Both the position numbers and the translations under genes were made by a program. The notes under the pieces are model-generated. The model was not told where the DNA came from. It saw only the letters and a list, made by a program, of their open reading frames with translations, and did not search any database. A stretch of DNA of 38,042 bases from Gnetum montanum (lineage: Eukaryota > Streptophyta > Gnetopsida > Gnetales > Gnetaceae), in NCBI GenBank assembly GCA_015680685.1, contig MNCI01003573.1, forward strand, positions 1,131,009 to 1,169,050. Reading direction: 5' to 3'. Shown piece by piece: positions 8,412-20,400 of the stretch (positions within the stretch are counted from its first letter, which is position 1; each line of letters starts with the position of its first letter).

Positions 8412-11400
8412 ATGGCATTGGCTTCGTCTGTTTTCCATTTGGGTTCAAAATATCTGCCAGCCACCCAACCCAAATCTTCTGCTGCTGCTGCTGCTTGGTG
8501 CAGAATTTCAAGAAGGCTCACACATCACCACAACCCTTTCTCCTTGCAGAGATGCCACAACCACTTTGCTAGGATTCACTGCAGTCTGGATTCACAGAAA
8601 TCCAACACAAAAGAAATGGACTGCGTTGGTACTGGCCAGGATGTGGAATGCCTCTATGACAGTAGTAGCCAGGATACAGAGGCATCCCAGAATGAAAACT
8701 TTTTACCCATTTTGTCAATTCCAGTAATTGATGGTACCCTGCTCAGTGAAGTCGTAGATACACTGGTTTTGATTTCTCCTTTCTTCTTCTGGGGAACTTC
8801 CATGGTGGCCATGAAGGAAGTGCTGCCCAAGACTGGCCCCTTTTTCCTGGCTGCTGTAAGACTTATTCCTGCAGGAGCTCTGCTGGTTGGTTATGCTTTG
8901 TTCAGAGAAAGAAAACTACCGTCTGGGTTCATGGCTTGGTTGGCAATCTCTTTGTTCGGCCTGGTGGATGCTAGTTGCTTTCAGGTGCACCACATGGCAT
9001 TCCTACATAAACCATGATAAGCGATACCTGCTACTTGTTTTTAATTATCAGGAAGTCTAATTGATAATGTATTGAAGAAGTCTTTTTTTTTCTTGTGTCA
9101 GGGGTTTTTAGCAGAAGGCCTACTGAAGACCACTGCAGGCCTTGGAAGTGTAAGAATAATTTGCATTAGTGAATGATACTGCTTTCATCACCAGGCGTTA
9201 CTAGTTCAACAATTCGGTCACTTAGTTTGAATAACAAATAAACATCCCTGGTTCCACTAAGGTGCACTATTCCAAAGCAGTACACAAATATGTACGAAGA
9301 TGGCCGTGAAAATTTCAAATCTAATCAATAAGCAGTTAAGCATACTATAGGATGGTTTAATTGCAACAAGTTTATGATGGTTTAATTGCAACAAGTTTAG
9401 ATCAGTTCGTGTACCGTATGTACTGATAGGGTTTGGGCAATCATTAGGTGGCAATGAAGGTACAGTAAAGGTTTCATTCTTTGATGGGAATTTTCTGAAG
9501 ACCTTGATAGATTTGTTGTTTACTTGCAAGGGCAGCTCAAACTTGCAACCTTCTGGTTGTTAGACCAATGAATACTGGTTGAACTATAACACACTACTGA
9601 CGAAGTGGCAATTTATTAAATGGAATAAATTTGTGAAGTCATTTTTTTAATGACTTGAATTCTGTCATTCTGTACCATGCCATTGTTGATCTTTCACAGC
9701 GTGTTATTATACCCACACAATGTTCTTCTAATCACACAGACATATTTTGTACCTTATACTGGTAGTTTGGAATGAACATTCAAAGTCTAGAAGGTGGCTT
9801 GAGAGAGCAGTAGTCATTGTTATTCAACACCCCCACTCTATTCTGTGCATGCTGCACCCAATACATTAATGTGACAAGTAGTTTCCAAGAGACACTTATG
9901 TGGTAAACAATCTCTACAGCTAGCATGTGCTTGCATGTAACTCTTTGGTGGGAACGTAAGCTGAATAGGAAACAACAATTGTGGTCATTTGAATTTCAAT
10001 AAAGTAACCATCTTTCATAAATTCACATGATTTGGGATTTCTCCGAATGAGTAGTTCATTTTTAATGTTCATTTCCACTTTATTTCGGTTCAAGTTTCAC
10101 CTGTAACAGTTCTTTTCCAACTGTGTATGGACCTATGACATGATAAAATAATCTTAGCTGAATTTTTATTTTTCTTTTGTTAGGGACACATATTTATATT
10201 ACGTATTCCATGAAATATTACCACCAAATTGAATAATCAAATTGTTGGAACTGTACTGCTTTGATTTGCATTATACCTCATGGTAACTGAATTGGTACGA
10301 GATTAAACATATTTTCATATTCTTATTTTGTATTAAGCTTTGGAGTCTGAACCATTCAAGATGAGAAGCATTAAGCCTGAGAGTGCTTGCCAAATGATGC
10401 AACTAGAGTCTATTAATATCTTCAACGTAGTTGCACTTGAGTAGTTAAAAATAATTTTTAGTTCCAATTCTAAAAATCTTGGTTTCATTTAACATAAGAT
10501 ACTTCAATTCACAAATCTTTAAAAGAGTTCCAAAATTTAAACTAGTTATTTTTCTTTTCCTATTTTGGAAGTTCTATTGTGTAATTCATTGTCATGTCAT
10601 CTACTCCTGCAATTCTAAGCAACAGCTATCACTGACATTTGAGCATCATTGCTTGCAAAGTTTACAAACTATACATTTATATTCCTGAATTATTTGCATG
10701 TTCTTATTGAACATTTGGTGTAGGTTATTATTGATTCCCAGCCTTTGACAGTTGCAGTTTTGGCTGCTATCTTGTTTGGAGAATCTATTACTGTTCTTGG
10801 AACTACTGGTCTCATCCTTGCTGTAATTGGTCTTATTCTACTTGAGGTAAGTTATCATTTAAATATATGTTTGTAAATGTTCATAGGACTTGATTTTATA
10901 ATGTATTTCTGTTGGATCACTGTGACAATGCTTAATACTCTAATAGTGATTGATAAGCAGTTTAGTTAATCAAAACGTTTAAAAATAGATGCATAATTTA
11001 AGGAAATGTTTTTGATAATTATGTCATGACAAATTGAAGAAGCATTAACTTAACTACAGAAAATGCTCAGGAATATTTATGAATTACCAACACAGTTTTC
11101 TCACTCTTATATCTTTTTCACTTGATATTTTAGGGCATGAATCATGTAATAAATGAAAGGTGTGATATATAACTAAGGCTTTCGAAATTAAAATTGGGCT
11201 TAATAATATTATTGAAATTGAAACAATTTATTTAGTTAAAGATTATCTGAGGAAAATGCTTTGTATTCCTTGAATTTTGTTACTTTCACCCATGAGATGC
11301 AACATACTATGAAAAACTATGTTTATCAAAAAATATACCTTTTCAATACTTATGACAAGACATAGTAGAATTTAAATTAAAAGGAAAAGTCTATAAATGT

Positions 11401-14400
11401 GGTGACTTTAATGCAAGGATTGGTTCTAAGCATAATGATATTCTAGAGTGACATGATAATCAAAGATGGCTAGATATGTAAGATTATAGTCAAATTAAAA
11501 ATTAATAGGAAAGAACATTAAAGGACACGTAAACTAATCAAACAAGAAAGCACATGTTACAATATGATCTCATCATTTTAAATGGGATCCAAAAATTTCC
11601 GTCAAGCTCAAAATTTACTCTTAAAAAAGGTGACAAATGTTCATGTATTGATTCACTACTAACTATCCCTCATAATATACTATAAATCATTGATTTTTAG
11701 GTTCGTGGTAAATTAATAAAGTCTTCACATCGTTTTCCACAATTTTTCATTTAAGGAAGATATTTAAGCACTATGCAATGCCAGAAAATAAGAAGATGTA
11801 TTACAGCTTTAAATATGTAACCTTTTCAATAATAGGTACAAATTTTGTTGAAAATAAAAAAATTTAAAACTTGGTTAGAAGATATTTTCTTAGAGGCTGC
11901 CAAAAATGTAACTATGTAACAGAAGTTTATGAGTAAGAAGAAGTGGTTTGATGAAGAATATTTACAAGTAAGATCCACTATAAAAAATTCTTGTCATTAA
12001 GAAGCCTTAAATAAGGACTATATGAAATTACTCTGATAGAAAAAAAATTTCTAAAAGAGCACAAAAAATATGGTGCAAATTATAAAATAAGATCTATGAA
12101 ATTTTTAGAAACTAATTTCTCTTAAAAATGATACTCTGTTTGCAGAGATTAAAATGTTCTACAGAAATATGTTTAACCATATGAATCGTTTTATCATATA
12201 AAACAACATTAACCTATCTTTATTTTAACCATTTTGCTTCAATCATATTTTTTATATCCTTAACAATTTCAACATCTTATTGGAGCATTGACTCTAGGTA
12301 ATGGAATTGTTGGCATTGAGAAACTTTTTATTCTTGAATTATTACTGTTACTTCATCACTGTTCATACTTTGCTGGAATTACATTTTATGTATTTTGTCT
12401 TCTACTCATTTGTAAATAATCATGGAGTCTTTTTATTATTTTTTTCATGTCTTTGTTTTTGATAGTTGAATAACAAATGATATTGGTTGATTGTTATTGA
12501 TTTTTAATAATTGCCTATTTATTTTTGGGAATTTTCAATTTAGTTGAAACTTCATTATAAGATTTATTCAGAAAATATTTTTTATTTTTCAATTACTTGC
12601 CACATTTAAGAATATTAAAATATTAGATGCCTCATAGATCCTCATTCATTAATGGTGCATATACAAACCCAGCATTAACAATCCCTTTTACTTTTATGCT
12701 TATTATTTACCAAATAGATGTAAGGAATATTCTACAAGAATTATATCCCTTTTCCACTCACGCTTTTGTAACTTGGAGTGTGAATCATGTCTTCAATCAG
12801 ATTTATTATTTAACTTATGTTTTATTAAGAACCTGGGCACAGCCACTCAAAGAAGCTAGACTTTTGCTTAACTAGCAACCCTTCTAGAATCCTGCTTGGC
12901 AGGGTGAGCATTAATGGTTCAGGTGATAATTCTTTTTATGTCCTATCAAGAACACATATCTAACAAGATAGCAGGTCCTATGAGTCTTGCATAGGTATAA
13001 AACTTTGAAAAAGATTAAGCCAAAAATGTGTTCTAGGGTTTGTATTCATTGATTTTCTATATTATACACTTTTTTTCAGGGTTCTGCTATTGACAATAGC
13101 TTTACATCACTTTGGGGAAGTGGAGAGTGGTGGATGCTTCTTGCTGCACAAAGCATGGCAATTGGAACTGTTATGGTTCGCTGGGTATCCAAATATTCTG
13201 ATCCAATAATGGCAACTGGATGGGTAAGATATAAAGTTCATCTCGATTATTATCCTTATTTTAACCAATAGAGCTTTGATTTCAGCAAGGTTCCAATTGT
13301 ATATAAATGCAAAATTAAGATGGAAAATCATGTTTTCTTTGATTGGCATCAATTTTTTAAATTCCTACCAATAATACCATATGCTCCTTGTTTTGTTTTG
13401 GATTGCGAAAGATGAAAGTGATTTTCTTCAAAAATTTAAACATTGAAATTTTAATGCTTTATAAAATTTAGAAATAGCGATGTAGCCTATTGGTACAACT
13501 TGTGAAAGGCAGATCACATGTTGAATCCTAACATTATATGATGAGATATATAAAAATTCTATAAATGAAATGACCAAACCTGAATTCTGTTTGCTAGTTC
13601 TGTTGTACCCACTTTTTTGGTTTGACATTGATTGAGGCAACATTGTTTCATCCAAGCTCAAGAGTCATGGTCCCTGAAAGCAGCATCACAAGATACATTT
13701 TTGGCTCCCAAGGGCCTTTGGAGACTGTTCTGGCTTATAACTTAGTGTATGAGCATCAATTTCAGGGACCTTGGCAGATGCAAGAGATAAAAAATTTTAA
13801 GTTCCTGCAGGTGATGCTGATATTGATGCCAATGTCAACCCTGGACCACTACCTCTTCATCACTACCTCCAAATTCACATTTAGGCCTCAATTTCGATTC
13901 CATAGGGCCTTGAATGACTCATCTACATTAGTCTAAGCATGGTAGGCATTAATTTTTGGAATTTTGACATGTTCCCCTAGGACTAGGAAATCAAAAATTT
14001 TTCTAAGTCTAGTGCTGATGCTAATGTTCACATTGGTAAAATCAAAGTTATACCAGACAAAAATTTTTAATTAAAATGACCATCAATAATCCATCTACCA
14101 TGATCTTAGACCTTTTCCACAATGATGTCTAGCTTCCTAAGTCTATCCTGTGATCCTTGGGGCCCATAAAAATTAGTAACTTGTAATGCTCTTATTAGAT
14201 TGAAAATCCTGGTTGGCATAAGATTTTATAAGCCGAGCCAAGCCACCAACCTAGCCCCTTGCATTGACAAAGAAGGCATTCCATCGTTTTTAGCTTAGGA
14301 AGCTTATTTGTGTACTAGAAAACTTTGTTTCCTAAACACAAATGACATCACAATCTTCATGACTCACAATTTCTAGAAGGGTATGTCTTTTGTAGGGGGT

Positions 14401-17400
14401 ACATTGACCCCTACAATTCTAGATGAGCAACTTCATGGTCTACTTAAGGATTGTTTCTTGTAGATCTCTTTGAGGGTCCCCTAAATCCCTAGCTTCAAGT
14501 CTTGGTTGGTTTTCCTTTGGCGAGTCTCCGCGAGGTATGGTTGCCCTTACTTTGCATTCAGAGCAACCTTGAAACCTTCCATGTTATTATTGGTAATCTT
14601 ATGCATAACCATCCCTAGAATTGGAGAGACTTGGGTGGAACCCCAAGAAGGGGTACCCATAGACCCAATAGTGGGAGTTCATCACCAATCCCGATGCTAG
14701 AAGAGCATTGATCTTGGGGAACCCTTAGCCTTGAAGTAACCAAGGGAGTTGCAAACACCCCTTGTTCAGCATTTGGGTTAGATGACCTAGATCCCTACAT
14801 TACATGATCTTCAAGGACACTCAAATTGTTCTTCGAATCTACTTTTGATATCTTCACCTTTGAGACAATTAAAAAAATAGAAATGTCCCTGGTAATCATT
14901 TCAATTGCTAAGACTTCAAATTGGTTACTTGTACCCACCCCATCATTGGTATTAGAATGACTCCATCATTTTTGGGGGGTTTGAGATCCCTGCAACCATT
15001 GCACTACACAGCCTAACATTGCTAGGAAACCCCTGGCTTTGCCTGGTCTTGGGCCTCTTGCCTAGCCCCATTTTCATTATTGATACAAACCCTATAGATT
15101 TTCATCAGATGGTTTGATTTGCCACAATAGTCACATTCCAAAGTGACAAGTCCTTTTTTCTATTCAATTGGGCTGTTCTCATACACAATAGATAAAGTTT
15201 CTACGTCGTATGGGGTTTTCATCATAATCTCCTTCAATAAGTCCATATCTTTGACAGAGAAATGAATATACATGATCCTTGTTTTAAAAGTTGTAAACTT
15301 GTCGAAGGAGATAAACTCACCAAAGAAACTACCTAGAGTCTTTAAGAAAGGTATCCATCTAGAACTCCCAAGGGATCCCCAAATCCCTCACCTAGTTAGT
15401 AAGATGGTCAAAACATTTAGACTCTTTATGCATCCCAAGTCACTAGTGGATAACAACAAGTCCCTTGGTGCCAAAGAACTAGGGGCCTCTTTGCAACACT
15501 AAGTTCATGTCCTCAAGGGTTTGAAAAATAAAAAGTAATAGGTGTTTCAACAAAACCATAATCTTGACTTCTACCATTTTCCAATTTACCACAATCCACT
15601 TAGATATTTGCTCAACCCACAGCCTGGCACCGATAGAAACAAGCATACCCACAAGACTCCATTCCAAGAGCTGAAGCCTCTTCATTGGTGGAACAATTGA
15701 CATCTTGAGATAGAGCTTGTTCTTCTCTTTATGAACTGATGAAGAGCTCCCATGGATTCCACAATCCAAGCTCTCTCAAAGTTACAAAACAACAAATTTG
15801 AACAAGAAAAGGAAAATGAAAGCTTTATTCTTGCTCAAATTGAGAATTTACATATGAGAGGAAGCATGATTCCCAAGGAAAAACAAGAGATTCAATCCAA
15901 CTCTCACACACTCAATCAAAGCAATCAAACACACACACACACAAAGATGATCATCAAGGCATCTTGCCAAGAATCTATCTCTCCTTCTAGTCTTCTCTCA
16001 ATTCCCTACACTCTCTCTTTCTCTCTCTAGTCTCTTGATCAAATTGAAGGCCCAAGAAGTCTATTTATATCTGTTCCCCCTTGTCTCTTCATTTTCCCTC
16101 CAATTTATCATTCAATTTAATGTTCATTAAAATCTGTGTAAGATGTCTACAAGAAACAAGAGACATCTATCCTGAGTGCAAAGTATATAAGAGTAGATGT
16201 CTTGGGGAAGATGTTTTGCAGTAGATGTCTTTCAATCCCACCATCCTCAAACGCTGAGGTGTGGACAGCTTTTAGCTTCAACTTCATATTAATCTCATGT
16301 TATATTAGGCTTTTGTCATCTTATAAGTACCCGTGTAATTCATGTATATATAATTTGGAGAATATAAAATACATGTTCATCTTACCTTTGTTTTTTAGCA
16401 CTACCTGCTTATTGTTTTGTTAGTTACATTTTGTGTGTATTCTGGAGCTTTAGAAAATAATTCTAGTTGGCTCATAAGGCAAATTGTCATTAGTAGCTTG
16501 ACAAAGAATTTGAAGTTAAAAATAGGATGAACAAATCAGTTTAAAAAGTGTTTTATTAGGTATCTATTAGGCAACTTAATTATACTATTATATATATTAG
16601 TATTGAACTTATTACTTATAATGCAAGTTACAAGCCTTAGTAATGACTTACAGCTCATTGATTGTTCCCATGTTTTACATTCATTCAATAGCAGTATTAT
16701 GACATGTTAATCATCCAAATGCTACTGAGTTAGTATTGGAATATTCATGGTTTCATTTTATGTAATATTAATATTTCTAGATTGGATACTATTGTGTAAT
16801 GGATCCTTGATTCTAAGATCCCAAGAATTCCTGTATGTACTCTAAATCTGACTTTAAATCCAATAGTTTTTTAAACTTAAACTGAAATAATAGAATTTTA
16901 GGAAACACTGATTAAGCATGATCAAGTTCCAGAACCAATGGTAAGAGTCAAGTAGAAACAAGCAGAACCTGTTACAGCATTGAGGAATAATTAGAAAAAG
17001 AGTGCTGTTTAATATGTAATAGAATAGGCAAAACGCTTTCAAAATGTTGGTTTTCACATTGCTTTAAAAGTGTTAACATTGCTTTCACAAGTATTTAATT
17101 TCACCATTGCTGCATGTATAAATAGTTGGCAGGATTAGGATTAGTTTACTGAAGATGTTGGTCAGAAGTGTCTGACTGGATATCTTTAACTGATGCAACA
17201 ACCTGCATGTTAGTGAATTACTAATTGTGTTCACAGTTCTTTAGTCCATGATCTGTAATTCAAAACAACAGCAATCCAGTCATTTTTTAAAATAAAGAAA
17301 TTAATGAACAGTAAAAATTTCAATAGTCTTCAGTTTCTTTATACTTAACAAGGGCACATCGTTGCCACTTAAAACTAATTTGCTGTTATTTGTGAAATCA

Positions 17401-20400
17401 TCTTTTAGAATGAGTTTTCCTTTTGATTATTGTAATTTTATTACAAAGAATTTGTTACAAGAAAACATATGATATTGATGACCTTTTGTATTCGAAGATT
17501 TTGGGATGATATGAGTTTATCATTGTTATCCTAGACTAGTCCCAACAAAATGAGGTCCGCTACATAAGTTCTTTTTTACCATTTGCTTCTATGAAGAGCT
17601 AGATCTTTGTTTATTTGTAGTTTTTTCAAATCATCTTTCATCATTTTTTCCTATGTTTTCTTTGGTCTTCCTTTCGGTGGTTTTCTTGGAACAGTGATGT
17701 AGCAACCTTTGTTTATAGGCTTATTGTCTAATCTTCTTGCGTATGTCCAAACCATCTAAGTCATCATTTTTGTAGCTCATCTGCAATTGAAGTCACTCTA
17801 AGGCTTCTTTTGATGTCTGTATTATGTAGTTATTATGTAGTTTCTCTTTTAGTAACATTCAACATCCATCAAAACATTCATATTTGTCACATTGATTTGT
17901 TGTTCATGCCTCTTTTGTACAGCACAACATTCAACACCATATAAGATAGCAGGTTTTGATTGCTGTACAATAATGTTTTCCTTCAATTTTATTATATTAG
18001 TAATAAATAAACTCACTTAAAAGTTTATTTATTGCTTTCTTTCTTAAATATATTGATTATTACATACAATACAGGAGACTGACAAGAACGTTTATGTATG
18101 TGAACTATATTTTGCATTGCTTTTAAAGTTATTTATAGGCATACTGTTTACCTATGTTCAATGATTTGGGTTTGCAGCATATGATCATTGGAGGTCTCCC
18201 TTTAATTGGTCTTTCTGTGATCCAACAAGATCCTGTCTTCACAGGAAAAGTTTTGGAGCTTAACTATAGTGATTGGGTTGCTCTCATGTACACATCAGTT
18301 TTTGGAGGTGCAATGAGTTATGGTCTTTACTTTTACAATGCAACAAGAGGTAAGTTTTTTTTTTTTTTAACATAATAATGAAGTTTAATAAAAGTAGATT
18401 GTTAAATTGAATATTTCTTTAGATAGTCATTAAGCCAAAAATATGTGAGATAGTATACTGTATAGCTTATTGCTAACCCCTGTTGCATCCTAGAGGGCCT
18501 AAGATTAATTCCAGCAATTTATACCAGAAGTGTAGCTTGCATTCTTAGGGAGAAAGGGCTAACACCCAAAGTCTCTTACCCAAATATGCAAGGATAATAT
18601 TTTTCCAGCAGTCATCTAATTACTGCTGTTCAGTAATCAATAAAAATTCCAACTTGCATTTAGACTAATGTCAGCTACAATTAATTCAGTATAAGCAATC
18701 AGGCACAAATGAAGAAAAATACATTATGCAAAAAATAGCTCAATGAACTGGGCTGAAGAGAATATCAATATGATTGGCATCTCTCAAAATTCACCATGCT
18801 TTCAAAGTACCAAAAAAACATAATATGAAATAAACTTGGAATCAGACTTCATAACTTTCTAGAAACAGCTAAACATAAAACAAATTTACTCTGTCAATCT
18901 AATCTTCAGCAATTTTCAAAGTATGCAGAGCCTTACATAATAAATCATATAATAGACCAACATACAGAAAAACATACAGTTTATAAACCAGAAAAATTGC
19001 AAATTGAAATATGAAAAAACTATAGTAACCGTTGCATCTTCGCTATGCCTTTTCATAATAACATTATCCATGCTACAGTAATCATGGTTCAGCTATTAAA
19101 TCAGAATTTATGTAAGGTTCAGCAACAAACTTATTTAAATGAACAACTAGTTGAATGAAAAAGAAACACATCAAATTTTGATTTCACAACAATTCCACAG
19201 TGAATTATTTCCCTATACTTCCAAGCAACATTATCCATACGAAATCATCACAAACGCAAGTACATAACTATTTTAATTAAAAATAAAGTGTACACTAAAA
19301 ATTAGCCAAAGAACAAACACATTGGCAATAGAGAACAAAAATACATTTAACATTAGCCCTACAATTGAACAACAGTGGATTAACTTCATAAATTTCCTCT
19401 GTTGTAATGGACTCATAGAAAGATAAATGAATAACACTTGAGAAGGTGCACAATTCGATCAAGATTTAAATTAAAAGGTCAAGTATCAAAGAGATAATCT
19501 ATCCATTTTCCGAAAAATTGTTAAAATCAAAATGCTTCTAATCATTTAAGTCATTTAGGCCTAAGAATGTGAGAGCAAGTGGAGAGATTCGGCAATAAAA
19601 TTTTGCCAAGTTTTGATTCAAGCTAGAGAAAATATTCAGGACAAAGAAAGGAAAGGAGAATCAAGATTGTCAGCTATTGTTGCGCATCATTGAACTTTTC
19701 CTTGGATTTTTTTCCCTTACAGCACTTCCCTAGCAGCAACACCTTTTGTAATCTGTCCTGTTTTGCCATCTTCTTGTTATTCTGCTCTTGTTCTAACCAC
19801 ACTTCTGGTTGCTCTCATTTACACTCCCACATATTCTCTCCCCCTTCCCCTTTTCTCCCTAACTACTAGTGGGATTCAAGAAATAATGGGTTTTTTTCTT
19901 GCAACCGATTTTTTCATTGAAGTTGTTCATTTTTAGATCTGAAATCTTTGATTGTCTGACTTAACACCAGGTGGTCCTTGCGACTCTTTAAAAAGAAGTT
20001 ATGCCACCACCTTTTGAATTTAACAAAGAGCCAAAGTGGAAAGGACCTTGTAGAATACTCGAAGGGTGAAAGGTTCGACTTAAAGGGAGTCAAAGAAAGT
20101 AAAATAAGACACATACAAACGAATTTTTTCTCTTTTCCTAAAACAGTAATATATCTTATACTTTTAAGCACATGTCCTATTGCATATGTCATCTTATGAT
20201 CTAAAAAGGTCATCATGTGACTTTTCTATAGCCATGGAGGTTAGGGAATGTCAAAACCTAAAACTTTTTAACTAGATTCACTTATAGGGCATAATTAACA
20301 CAGTATTCTCATAAAACTTAGGTAGAACATAAAGTCCTTAAGTATGACTTGAACTAGTAAATGCTTGCCTCCATAGCTAACTAGCTGAACCACCTCTCAT

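Larger units (their letters stand above)
13224..18177 (+). other. Intron 4 (4954 bp), transposon-rich
   Basis: Donor TGG|GTAAGA, acceptor TTTGCAG|CAT, phase 0. It is the longest intron and holds a SINE-like head (13.48 kb), an L1-like LINE (13.95-15.72 kb), an LTR fragment (15.73-16.23 kb) and an RTE LINE 3' end (17.53-18.0 kb). All but the SINE-like head are antisense to the gene. The stretch 16240-17520 has no recognised content. Confidence 0.92.

Noticed and set aside
8985-9017. Protein ending at 9017 by reading through the first exon
   Set aside because: A donor site at 8985 and an acceptor at 9101 restore the conserved FQ|GFLAEG join. The read-through tail has no family resemblance.
13622-13936. 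104-codon open frame in intron 4
   Set aside because: Intronic, antisense-adjacent to LINE sequence, with no recognisable family; probably chance.
18460-18560. Further SINE-like head in intron 5
   Set aside because: The A-box and B-box resemblance is too weak to support.
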